Assembly (NCBI GenBank): GCA_943704525.1
Contig: CALSCQ010000501.1
Coordinates: forward strand, 1 to 26,883
Length of the DNA: 26,883 nt
Reading direction: 5' to 3'
Source: Pigoraptor vietnamica
Lineage: Eukaryota; Opisthokonta; Filasterea
A model generated the notes under the pieces. The model searched no databases. It was not told where the DNA came from and worked only from the letters and a program-made list of their open reading frames with translations. This document shows, one piece after another, positions 1 to 17,276 of this stretch (positions are counted from its first letter, which is position 1; each line of letters begins with the position of its first letter). Made by a program: the position numbers and the translations under genes.

Positions 1-70
1 GGGGGGGGGCGGGGGGCAAACAAGCGAACACTCGGACGCAAGACAGAGAGTGTCAGCGTGTGCGACGCAC
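1..70 (-). other. WRAP73 intron running to the window edge, ending in a G-rich run
   Basis: On the minus strand a GTGCGT donor follows the last readable WRAP73 exon at base 71. The next exon is not in the window. The first 16 bases are almost pure G (one C), which on the gene strand is poly-C. Confidence 0.6.
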
Positions 71-1067
71 CGTCCGCTGGAATGTGGATGCACGTGACGC
101 CCTCGGGCTCCCAGAAGTACGCGCTGGTTGACGCTGCCGCAATGGCGAGGAGCGCGCGCGACGGGTGCCACGCGAATTGGCGGACGGGCGCGGAGAGTTG
201 GATGGCGCACTGCATTCGCGCGTTGAAGAGGTCGTACAGAAAGAGGACGGTCGGCGTGTGATCTGCGCAAACAACGCACGCCAGCACTTAGCCAAAGGGA
301 CAGGATCGCGCACAGGTGTGGATGAGCGCCAAGGGTGCATGCGTATGCGCTCGTAGAAGGAGTACAAGTGAGAATAAGGGCGAAGAGGGCACGAACTTAC
401 CGTTGCGCGCAGCCACAAAACGCGAATCCGAGCTGAAGGCGACGGCACCGACGCCGGTGGGCGGCATGGGCTTGTCCGGGTCAACCTTGGTGCACGCAAA
501 TGCCACGGTGCCCGTAGTTGCGCACGTGACTGTGGGGGACAAGGGCGCGACAATCGGTGGGTTGGCTAAAGTTGCTCACGGTGATGCAGAACACGCATGT
601 ACTGCAAGCAAGCGGTGCGTGACCCACAGGTGCTTCGGATGGCGATGCCGACGTCCGTCGTCGCCGTTTGCTGCGTCTCCACAAAGACGGGCTAGGGAAG
701 CGCACGTGTGCTGTCAGGGACAAGAGGAATTGGCGGCAAGGAAGTTGTCGTGGAGTGCGCGGGGTGAGAGGCACACGATTGGTGGTACACTCCACCGCAT
801 CAAAGCTCACCGTTCGCCGCGCGTCAATTGCGGTCGGGAGGCCCACGTCCACGACCGAGCGCCACGTCACGTGATTTAGAATGCGGACCTGTCGCAGAGA
901 GGTGCTGCAATGAGCGCATGGCGAAATTTCAACCCTCCGCCCTCCCTCCCGCAACCGTCGTGGAGTCGATGGACACAGTCTACGATTTAAGCTGATCCTC
1001 CCTCCGTCGCGCACTCGGCCCCCAGAAATGATCCGATGAGCGCGTGACGAAACTTCAATGCCCCACC

Positions 1068-1104
<37 letters not shown>

Positions 1105-2432
1105 CCACACACTCTTCTTCTGCAACCGGCACCGTCCACGCCAATGCGACACTAAACGACTGACAAACTCCACCTTCTCATCGAAGCTGCCGACGGCCAA
1201 AAAGCGGGCACACGGCGCCCACGTGACCGCTTTGATGCCCAGGGCGTCCTCATACGCCGAAAACGAGCCGAGATGCCGCCCGTCGAGCGAGTACATAGCC
1301 ACTTTGTACTGCGCCGCACAAAGCGTGGATAGGGATCGCGAGTGAGCGTGAGACAAGCAGGTGCTTCGAGTGTGTGTCGTCCAAAGTGTACTCACGTCAA
1401 GGGGAGAGTCCCACACGCATATGGCGGAATCATCCGGGGCAATGGCAATGTCGGCGAGGTCCGTCGTATCCACCGCAAAGCTCTGTTGTGAAGGGCGCAA
1501 ATACGAAAGGGCACGTGAGCAAGCGTCGGAGCACTTCACGCACGTCCAAGTGCGACACGCATTCTCCCTCACCGCGACGGCCTGCCACGAGTCCGTCGCG
1601 TGCACTGCTATGTGATCGACGCCGTCGCGCCGCAGTGCGAGTGCCATGTGGTTGCCATCGTGGGTGAACGCGAGCCCTGCGCGAGTTGCAACGTCAGCGG
1701 CAGGAACGCGCATGTACATCGAGGGCATGCTCTTCACTCACCTTGGCCACTGAATTTGGGGGCCTTAATGTGCGACGCAGTCTTGTTTGCGAGGGACCAC
1801 ACTGTTAGCCGCAGCTGTTACGGAGGAACGGAGGGTGAGAGCGCTTACATGTGTCGGTGCAAGTCGAACACAGGAAGGGCCGCCTGAGTGTTATACACGT
1901 GGTCGACGGAGCAGAGAGAGAGAGATGCGCACCTGGAAGTCCGCGACTGTTATTACATGTCGGCTGTCTGGACTCCAGCGCGCGTGTGAGAGACCCGCGA
2001 GGCCCTCTTCAATGCGACACGTCCACGAGGGCTGCTCCACGCACCACACCTGCGGTCACGTGTTCGTTGTCGTCATTCACAAGATCCATGTCGAAACGGT
2101 ATAAAAAACGGTGCTTGTCCAAGGAAGCGAGATGCAAAGAAGTAGGAGAGGCGAGAAGGATTCAAGGAGGCGAAAACGTGCGAAGGGAATGCATCAAATT
2201 TGTTACGTACTTGCACGATGCCCCGCTTGCTCATCCCACAGAGGACATACGCCGAGTCCGGCGACCATTCCATGTGGCTAATGTGGTCTGCGCACGTAAA
2301 TATGTGCGCAATCTGCAGCGAGTGCGCGTCCCGCACCACGAGCCTATGCTGCAGACACGCCGCCAGCCGCCGTCCATCGGGCGAGAACGCCACGAGCCCC
2401 GCCGACTGCTTGAACGCCACCGAAAACTCCAT
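71..2432 (-). CDS. WRAP73: WRAP73 (WDR8) WD40-repeat protein, 3' end outside window
   Basis: WRAP73/WDR8 is a WD40 protein of centriolar satellites and spindle poles that works with SSX2IP/Msd1-type anchoring proteins. On the minus strand I read exons 2432-2211, 2049-1933, 1814-1742, 1676-1573, 1482-1396, 1308-1174, 888-811, 691-580, 529-401 and 262-71, giving 416 codons in one frame; the family is about 460 residues, so the C-terminal tail lies beyond base 1. The start MEFSVAFKQSAGLVAFSPDG sits in a perfect Kozak context and resembles the human start. Family landmarks follow in order: RLVVRDAHSLQI, HMEWSPDSAYVLCG, KRGIVQVW, YSLDGRHLGSFSAYE, LGIKAVTWAP, KVRILNHVTW, VGAVAFSSDS and QFAWHPSRALLAI. 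The exon at 691-580 covers a poorly conserved linker; its borders were set by frame and are the least certain. Identity is firm. Confidence 0.93.
903..1103. repeat. Repeat-rich WRAP73 intron: imperfect direct repeat plus (CA)n
   Basis: Within the WRAP73 intron 889-1173, bases 903-932 and 1029-1058 match at 24 of 30 positions in direct orientation. Between them, 961-998 is nearly the same as the reverse complement of 16864-16902. A (CA)n tract follows at about 1070-1103, which is (TG)n on the gene's sense strand. Confidence 0.75.
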
Positions 2433-2641
2433 GGTGGCGAGGCCGCTGCTCCTCCCCTCCGCAGAGAAGGCCTGCTTGTATGTAAGGGCGTGTGCGGGAC
2501 TGTCGCTGTGACGTGCGCTTTTTTTGGGCAGCCGTGTTTTGTGCTCTTGCCGAGGTCAGTTCGCGCAAATTTCAAAGTTTCCCGCTCATCCGGGGTGTTT
2601 TGTTACAATTGACCGCCATTTGTTACATGCTCCACTTTCGG
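2433..2641 (-). promoter_or_regulatory. WRAP73 promoter / phosphatase 3' flank with an E2F-like site
   Basis: These 209 bases separate the stop of phosphoserine phosphatase (2642) from the WRAP73 start (2432), both on the minus strand. They must hold the phosphatase 3' end and the WRAP73 promoter. TTTCCCGC at 2578-2585 matches the E2F/DP consensus. The sequence is more AT-rich than the neighbouring exons. No TATA box is obvious. Confidence 0.4.
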
Positions 2642-3750
2642 CTACATACTGCTCTCAAGTGCATCCCGCAACTCCGCAAACGACAGCACAAACCAATCAG
2701 CCCCACTGCGCACAGCCTCACGAACGACATTCCCCCCAAACCCCACGAAGAGGTCTGCGGGCGGCCGCGCTTCCATGTCGGTGACGCCGTCGCCAACAAC
2801 CACAACAGAGCCGTGGCGATCCTTCAGCGCCTGTGCGACCTTTGCTTTCCCACCGCTGCATGCACGCGTCGAATCATGCATGAGGAGGGGGTCCCAAACA
2901 CACACACACACACACATACAGACACACACACACACACACACACACCCACACACACCCACACACACAAAGTACCTTCTACTAGTAGGTTCAGCTAAATCGA
3001 AGCCAGCATACGCTCCTGGCAAAAAGGAATGTGCAGACCGTCAGCAGGAATTGAAGCAAAAGTAAATCGCTATACGATGCCCAGCGACAGCGCCCACCGT
3101 CGACACCGAAGATGAGCTTGTTGGCGTACACGTGGTCCTTTGCGTCCATCTCCAACGCGGCAGCAACGGGGGCTATCATCTGACGAAACCCTCCCGAAAC
3201 TAAGTAGACAGCCTTGCCGTGTCTTCGCAACGCCGCAACAAGATCACTGCGCATCCCCCCGTCCAATACCACCGTGAGGAAGGGCTGGCGCACATGTACA
3301 CGCAACCGCTAGCTGGACCACCTACGTGATGCCCGGCGTGAGTTTGGGCGGCGATTCGCTTACGAAGGCTCGCACTTGCGCCTCGCTCGGTCGCATAATG
3401 TCCAATCGTGCCCGGAGGGCGTCCTAAGGTAATTCAATCGGACTATTAGACCTCCGGCAAAACGGATGTCCGCACCACGTTATTTCCTCTCGTCGTATTC
3501 CTGTCGTACCTCAAATAATATCGAACCGCCCATTGCGCGACGCGTGAATTCAGCCACTTCCGGTCCTTTGCCAAGATATGCGGCGAGCATGTCTATGCCC
3601 TGTACAATTATACAGAGACCTTAGATCGAATGCTTCAAAGCGAAGCTCCAACACAGTGTGCACACTGACCTCGTCAACGCACACGGTGCTGTCGACGTCG
3701 AAGCAGACGGCAGCAGCCGCGCGCCACAGTTCTCGCGCCCTTTGCGCCAT
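2642..3750 (-). CDS. PSPH: Phosphoserine phosphatase (HAD superfamily), complete
   Basis: Catalyses the last step of serine synthesis, O-phosphoserine to serine plus phosphate, and is normally cytosolic. Minus-strand exons 3750-3670, 3599-3510, 3423-3326, 3246-3098, 3015-2973 and 2855-2642 join into 224 residues, against 225 in human PSPH. HAD motifs are all present: DVDST with nucleophile Asp18 and Asp20, the GIDMLAAYLG and TRRAMGGS substrate-cap segments, LVSGGF with Ser107, GGKAKV with Lys157, and GDGVTDMEA with Mg-binding Asp176 and Asp180. The start at 3750 gives an N-terminus of family length; an in-frame ATG at 3810 would add 20 residues and is less likely. The gene is head-to-head with glutamate synthase. 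Compared with its neighbours it uses more A/T-ending codons (TTA, ATA, AGT, AGA), and four of its five introns start GTA or GTC rather than GTG. Identity is certain. Confidence 0.96.
2899..2967. repeat. (CA)n microsatellite in phosphatase intron 5
   Basis: An interrupted (CA)n tract of about 69 bases fills much of the intron 2856-2972. On the gene's sense strand it is (TG)n and begins a few bases after the GTACTT donor. Confidence 0.9.
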
Positions 3751-4410
3751 GGTTGCACTCCGAAAAACAAAGAAGCATACGTTTCGCCCTTTGTCAAAGC
3801 GGAACCTCACTGAGGCGAACAGAGTTTGGGCGTCACTAATGCGTCATTTCCCGTCCAATCAGCGCACATCGCGCCTCTCATCCGCCAATGGGAAGCGACG
3901 TATCAAACCAAGTGTCCCATTCTCAAACACGTTACGGTGCCCGCGGAAGGTGGGGGTTTCAGCATTCCCTGATCACGTGATTGGGACTCATCCGGACTGT
4001 CATATGATTTTTGCGGGTGTGTGTTTGGGTATGCACCACCACACACGCATTCGCGCCTCTCACCGCACACCTGACACACACAGAGGCACACACACACGCA
4101 CACGCACGCACGCACACACACACACACACACACACACCTCACGCGTTCCCGCGCCCGCAAGGCTTGCTCCCAGCCCCCGTGTCTGGCGCAGCCACTGCTT
4201 GCCATAAGGCGCTCCTGTGTGGCGCCACACACGTTTATTGACAGCGCCGATCTCAGGCGCCTCACATATTCGCGACGCCAGCGCTGGTCTTTTCTCTTCA
4301 CTGACTTTGCATCAGCACATCTAGTTTCGTGAAGTTGGTGCGGTCTGCGACCGGCACGTGAGCCGCACTCACTTTCCCGCCCACGCCCGCACCGGGAGCG
4401 CAAGGGCCCA
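3751..4410. promoter_or_regulatory. Shared divergent promoter, phosphoserine phosphatase and glutamate synthase
   Basis: 660 bases lie between two start codons facing away from each other. Three CCAAT boxes are visible: CCAATCAGCG at 3855 (a canonical NF-Y context), GCCAATGGG at 3884, and the reverse form ATTGG at 3980-3984. The palindrome TCACGTGA lies at 3973-3980, touching the third box. A (CA)n tract at about 4075-4138 separates this cluster from the glutamate synthase start. No open reading frame here looks real. Binding of NF-Y or of bHLH/bZIP factors is inferred from motif matches only. Confidence 0.6.
4075..4138. repeat. (CA)n microsatellite upstream of glutamate synthase
   Basis: A tract of CA repeats with a few CACG units, about 64 bases long, lies between the CCAAT cluster and the glutamate synthase start. 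It may fall in the promoter or the 5' untranslated region. Confidence 0.9.
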
Positions 4411-11909
<7,499 letters not shown>

Positions 11910-12248
11910 AAAGTAGAGTGAGGCGGCTACAGGGGCGGGCGGGTCCTGCGCTTGGTTAATGCGAGAGTCACTCGTCGCTACTTATGCTATGCTGCCGAAA
12001 TGGAGCGCGTGCTTGCGTGTGCGTGTGTAAGGTGGACTGTGCTGAGCGCCGGGGAGCGCGTGACTATAAGTGCGTGCGTGCGTGCGTGCGTGCAGCGTGC
12101 GTCTGATGGCGCGAATGGGCGGTGCGGGCACAGCGGATTGCCGCGTGTTTGTAAAGGCGTGTGCATGCAACATCCAAATGACCATGCTGTGAGGGTGCCT
12201 TGGCCCAGCGACGCAATGCAGCACAAGGGCTGTACTTTGAATGGATTA
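11910..12248. other. Convergent 3' intergenic region with (GCGT)n
   Basis: 339 bases lie between the stops of glutamate synthase (plus) and RAB3GAP1 (minus). The stretch holds both 3' untranslated regions and a short (TGCG)n repeat at about 12068-12094. There is no AATAAA. TGTAA occurs on the plus strand at about 12025 and 12147, but I cannot say it acts in polyadenylation. No gene is seen. Confidence 0.5.
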
Positions 12249-13007
12249 CTATCGAAACAGCCCGTCGTGCGACACGGCGCCTGCGAGGCGAAACTCTCCG
12301 CTCGGCATCACGCTGCAGTACATGCGGTGGCCCACGGCGAGCGACGACGCCGCCGGCCGCGGTCCAGTGGCTCGCAGCACATACTCGCGCACGTCCGCAG
12401 GCCCAAAGTCTCCCTCGTGCGCCGCCCGCTTGTCGCCGTCACCCGGCAAGGGGCGGGCCACAGGAGAAGGGCCCCGCGCGAACACGAGCGCCACCGCCTC
12501 GCGCTCGGCGGCCGTCTTCACTTCGGCTTCGTCGTGTTCGAGGAGGGCGTCGACAAGGCGCGTCTGTCCGGACAGGCGGTCGCCGAGGGACGCTTGCGCG
12601 CCGAGAAGCGACTCGCACTCTGACAGCGGCGCGAGCGCGTTGAACGGCGCGTGTTCGTCGCCCGACTCCAGCGCTGCCACGACGAGGTCCATGGCGCCAA
12701 GGATGGCACGGCCGGACACCGATGTGCGCCCCGCGCGGGCCCTGGCAGCCTTCTCGCGCTCCCGCAACTGCGTCTGCTGCAGGGCGTCGGCGGCGTCCAG
12801 CGTGCGAAACGCGGCCAGGACAACGGAGGGAAGGAGGAGCCGGTGGAGCGCGCCGACCGAGAGGTTCTCAAGGTAGTGCAGCACCTTTTCAGCCTCACGC
12901 GTGAAATCAAAGAGAGGCCGCTGCCGGCTGGCAGGAACGGGCCGCGCCTGTGGGCGTGAAACATACAAGCACGTCAGAGAACATCGAGCACGCACAGTGT
13001 CTGACAA

Positions 13008-13071
<64 letters not shown>

Positions 13072-16000
13072 CAAAACTGCGTAACGACGCGCACCTGCGA
13101 CCACACTTCGGCCCACAGGTTTCCCGGATTGCTCATGCGCGTGGACAGCACGCCGTCCTCTCCAGTGCACGGCGAAGGGTCGTCAGCAGACACGACCCAG
13201 TCACGCGGCGAGTGCCACCGCACAAAGTCCGCCAGACCCGCTGTCGGATTTGCAGCCTGCGCAAGGTTACTGGTCAGTCACAATAACAGCGACGCGCCCC
13301 AACACACACACATGCGCACACACACGCACAAGCGCCTCACCTTGAAAGCCTCCATGTCAGACAGGAGTGACGCAGCCTGCATTCGTGCGCGGATCGCGGC
13401 GCCGTCGCCCGTCGAGGCAAGTCGGGAGAAGACCTCCGCCTGGTCACGCACCATGTCCTCCGTCATCGGGCCAGGCTCTTGCGTCGCGGGCACCCGCAGC
13501 GCCTCACCACTGCCCAATATCCTCAGAGTGTCGTGCGCGGCAACGGCGCCCTCGGGCACGCCTCCCTGCGCCGCAGTCGCGCCCTCCGCGCCCTCGGCCG
13601 GCCAGTCGCCCCACTCGGACTCGTCCTGCGCCGCTTCAAAAAAGACGTCGTTGTCGTCGTCGTCTCCGCCGGGCGACCGCGGCGATGCGGGCGTGCCACC
13701 TGCGCCGCTGTTGCTGCGGCTCGTGCGCGCTGCCTCCCGCTGCGACTTGCCGCGGATACAGCAGTTGAGCATTTGGAGCTTCTGGTGGAAGAGGCCGAAC
13801 GCCATGTCGGGCTGCGGCGGAGGGGCGTCCGCTGTTGCGCCCATACGAGGCAGCAGCGTCAACGTGTCCCAGTGCCAGCGCACCTCGCGCACAAACTCCG
13901 TCCAGAAGAGCGCGACGCCACGCATGCCGCCGTGCCGCCGCCCAATCCGGCACAGGTACGCCGCCAGCACGTGCGTGAGGCTGTCCGCGGGCGCCGCCTT
14001 GAGCCGCCGAGCGAGCGCGTCCCACCGCGCCGATTCCGCACCGCTCGGCTGCGAGGGGTCACAGAACAGCGTTGCAAAGACGGCCTCGACGTCCTCCATT
14101 TCGGGGACTTCGCCCTCGCCGTCCACGAGCGATGAGATGGCGCGGTCCACAGACGAGGTCACAAGCTGCGTGACGGCGCCGACAGAAGAGGAGAGCGCAG
14201 AGACCGAACGGCCAACAACCTGGCGCGAAATACACAGCGGATCAGAGTGTTGCCATTACGAAACCCCCCACCGCCAAGCGCACACACTCACAATAGCCAT
14301 GCACACACACTCCAAGTAATAGCTAAGCGCACACACTCAAGTCAATTAGAACCTTGGGAATGATACGCGAAGACGGGTCTGTGAGGGCGCGCAAGGCGTC
14401 CTTCCCCCCCGCGGCGCCACCCTCCGCCTGCCGCCGCACGGGGCTCGCCGACGCAGACATCGCCGCGGCCGCCGCAGAGAGCGCCGATCGGTCCGCGTTG
14501 ACGCGCAGGGAGTGAAAGTCGACGTCGCAGGCGCAGCACGCAACGAAGCGGCCCACGGCGTCTGCGAGGCGTCCCGTCGGCTGCGGGTTCGCCGGCAGCA
14601 CGCGCAGCACCCAGCGAGGCGCGGCCAGCGGGTCGAGTTCAGAGTACACGGCGTTGTCGACGATGGCGTCCTCCGCAAAGGACGGCCAGACAACACAGAG
14701 GTGCATTTCGCCCACCGGATCGCCGCGGAGGCCCCAGTTGAGCTCAGGCTGCGCGCACGCCGGAAACGAGCGGCGCCCTTATTGTCACAACACTTGCTAA
14801 CGTCCGCATCGCACCAACCACAGATGAGCCAACAGCTGACCCACCTCTCCCGCTGCAAGGGGATGCAGCGCGTGCCTTCGCTCGCGCGCCACTCGTGCCG
14901 CTCCGGGCATAGCCATCGGGGGCAGCTGTCCGGCCGCGGTTGCAGTGTCCCGCCCAAAACCGTCCGCGAAGGGGTCGTGGAGCCCAAAGTATGTGTAGCG
15001 CACTGAGACAGCGACCGTGCGAGACGCCCCGTCGGTCGGTGCGAGGGCCTCGCCCAACTTCGCACGGAAGACGTCCACGAGGCCCGCGAGATGCGAGCAC
15101 GAGCGCGGCACCGAGGGAAGGCGCACGCACTCAAAGTCTGTGTGGACGGAGCCATTGCCGGCCGGGTGGGGCGCCGCGCACGTGCCGAAGACGAGGGGCC
15201 CGCGCGAGCCCGCGTCACTCAGCTGCACAAACACGGGCAAGGCACTGCAAACGTTGCGCGCGCCTTAGTGATGAGCAATGTGCGATATACGCGAGTGTAA
15301 ATATGCACCAACTTCTGTCGAAGTCCGAAGTGTTGCGTACACATATCGCAAGAGCCGTTCAGCCACTCTCACAAGACATCCCACGTGACCAAAGCAAACC
15401 GCGGCACGCTCACACACCATCCAACGTGCGCCGTGGCGAGGGAGAGGGACCCGAGGAGCATAGGGACCGCCGTTCGCCAGGCAAAGGCGTCGCCAGTGGA
15501 GGCCAACAATAGATATCGCGAGACGCCAAACCTGCGGCCGCGCGTGCGAGTCTCAGCGCGACACGCCAGCAAATTGCGAACAAGCATGTGTCAGCCAACG
15601 GAGGCCCACCAGTTCTCCACAGAGTGCGGCGCGGAAGCAAAGTCGCGCGAGGGGTCCATCATGTCGTCCATGTACGCAGGCAGCGAGCGCGAAGCTGTTG
15701 CCGCAGAGCGTGTTACGAGACAGCGTCGGAAGGTGTGCATGTGCGTGATGCGTACGAGTGAAGCCACGGAAAGTCAGAGCCAGCACAAGGCAGATGGGCT
15801 ACGCACCCTGCTCATTCTTCACTGGTGCGTCCTTGCCGTGAAGCGAGAGGCGGAACTCGCGGTCGCCGCACCACACGAGCGCATCTGTCGGAGCCGCAGG
15901 GGCAGTCTGCGGGCCATCGAGTGGCACTGAGATCAAGCTCACCATCTCATGCCATAGGGCGGGGTGAATGCAGTCCTGCATGGTCCCGTGTCATCGGACA

Positions 16001-16299
16001 ACTCCCTCTCCAAAGCACCCCTCACCTGGTTACCCAGGCCCCACCCACGCAGCACCGCCTCGAGGTCCGCAATAAAGCTGTCGTGGAGGAGGCATCAGAC
16101 GTGCGAGAACAACAGTTGGAGACGTTTGTGGCGTTGACACTGCATTGACGGCGCACCTCTCCCATGGGGACGCACACGTGAAGTCGCTGATCTCAAAGAC
16201 CTCCTGCACGGCGAACAGGAGTCGCATTACACACACACACCGCCGCAGAGGCACCAGACACACACACACAGTCCTCACCTCACCCCCTGCGGCGGCCAT
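12249..16299 (-). CDS. RAB3GAP1: RAB3GAP1, catalytic subunit of Rab3 GAP / Rab18 GEF
   Basis: With RAB3GAP2 this protein stimulates GTP hydrolysis on Rab3 and exchanges nucleotide on Rab18 at ER, lipid droplets and autophagic membranes. Minus-strand exons: 16299-16279, 16203-16157, 16077-16026, 15975-15807, 15694-15610, 15531-15418, 15244-14845, 14748-14353, 14219-13341, 13256-13095 and 12947-12249, giving 1007 residues (human 981). Landmarks in order: EVFEISDFTCASPWE, FIADLEAVLRGW, NWFGVSRYLLLA, VHTDFECVRLPSVP, LAGLVDVFRAKLG, IVDNAVYSELDP, HGGMRGVALFWTEFV, HQKLQMLNCCI, an acidic Ser/Gly linker, TQEPGPMTEDMV, MQAASLLSDMEAFK, FVRWHSPRDW, RPLFDFTREAEKVLHYL and EFRLAGAVSHDGLF. Arg734 in FVRWHSPRDW lies where I recall the catalytic arginine of the human protein. 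The exon-8 donor is uncertain: GTTCTA after 14353, or GTGTGC after 14335, which adds six residues. The partner RAB3GAP2 is not in this window. Confidence 0.93.
13014..13070. repeat. (CA)n microsatellite in RAB3GAP1 intron 10
   Basis: About 28 uninterrupted CA units lie inside the intron 12948-13094, which is (TG)n on the sense strand. Shorter, interrupted CA tracts lie in RAB3GAP1 introns 9 (about 13301-13331), 8 (about 14278-14337) and 1 (about 16229-16270), all TG on the sense strand. Confidence 0.92.
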
Positions 16300-16761
16300 G
16301 TTGACACTGCCGCCGTAAGCGGTGGTTTAGCAGCGTTTTGACTTTCCACAATCGGCCGACCGACGCAAGAGGTAACGTCTCACCACCCCGGATGATTCTG
16401 CGCCTTCGATTTGCTTCGTTTTTTTTATCAAGTGAAGGACTACTCCGTGAGCAAGTGGTGAGACTGCACGCCACGCTGCTCTCTGTCCTCTCCACTAAGA
16501 GCCCACGAAACCCGATCTGATTAATCTCTTCCGATTACTCAAGTGATTCTACAGCATCTCTATCTGACACATGGACAGTCGAAGACACACTGATCGGCAT
16601 GCCAGTTTACTCTTCCACTTAAGAGTGAACGTGCTATGTCAGCGCGTGACAGCAACTGGAGCCGCACAGCATACATTGGAGTCCAGTCAAACGGTGGAGA
16701 GGAAAAGAGGGAAGAGAATCCCTCGCTCATCAGTGGGTTGAACGGCAGCCATCGTGGTTGA

Positions 16762-16832
16762 GAGAGACCTCAGTCATACAGTAGGGGTTAACAGAACGAG
16801 AGACCTCAGTTCGGGGCAGTCATAGGGGTCCA
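16762..16832. repeat. Imperfect tandem repeat sharing GAGAGACCTCAGT
   Basis: GAGAGACCTCAGT occurs at 16762 and again at 16798. In both copies it is followed by a related segment ending in AGGGGT, with a small insertion in the second copy. The period is about 36 bases. Confidence 0.65.
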
Positions 16833-16842
16833 TTTATAAAAG

Positions 16843-16922
16843 AATATGAGAGAGAGAGAGGTCGGATCAGCTTAAATCATAGACGTGTGTCCATCGACTC
16901 CACAATATGAGAGAGAGAGAGA
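16843..16922. repeat. Duplicated AATATGAGAGAGAG block flanking a dispersed repeat
   Basis: AATATGAGAGAGAGAGAG begins at 16843 and again at 16904, 61 bases apart. Between the copies lies 16864-16902, which matches 961-998 in reverse complement with one substitution and one single-base indel. The arrangement looks like a small insertion between direct repeats, or a tandem duplication. Confidence 0.8.
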
Positions 16923-17276
16923 CAGAAATGTAAGCATAGCATGCGCATACATTGGGCGCGTGCGTGCGTGTCAGGGCGTGCAAAGTGTGCACGAATTGAG
17001 ATGAAGCGTGTGTCACTGGAACGGCAAAAAAATGTATACAGCCAGAGTAATGTGTCAGCGATATACAAACGGATTTTGAAGTATGCGTCACTAAGGCTTG
17101 TAACGGTTCCCAATTCGAGCACAGCAGTAGCTAATGGCACGTGCGCGCGAGGCTCCGTGGCTTTGTTACCCGACATCGGCGTGTGCATCGCAACGTGGCC
17201 AACAGAAGATCCTACACGCGTTTCTGCTGCCCAGAAGGGGCAAAACTATGTGCGGAATGTGGCCGCAAGCCTCTTT

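Noticed and set aside
1070-1103. (CA)n arrays considered as CRISPR or satellite arrays
   Set aside because: They are plain dinucleotide repeats with no spacers, in a eukaryotic genome.
2570-2620. TGTAAC copies after the phosphatase stop as a green-algal polyadenylation signal
   Set aside because: Two copies fit there, but the other genes' 3' regions lack TGTAA at the expected place, so it does not support an algal origin.
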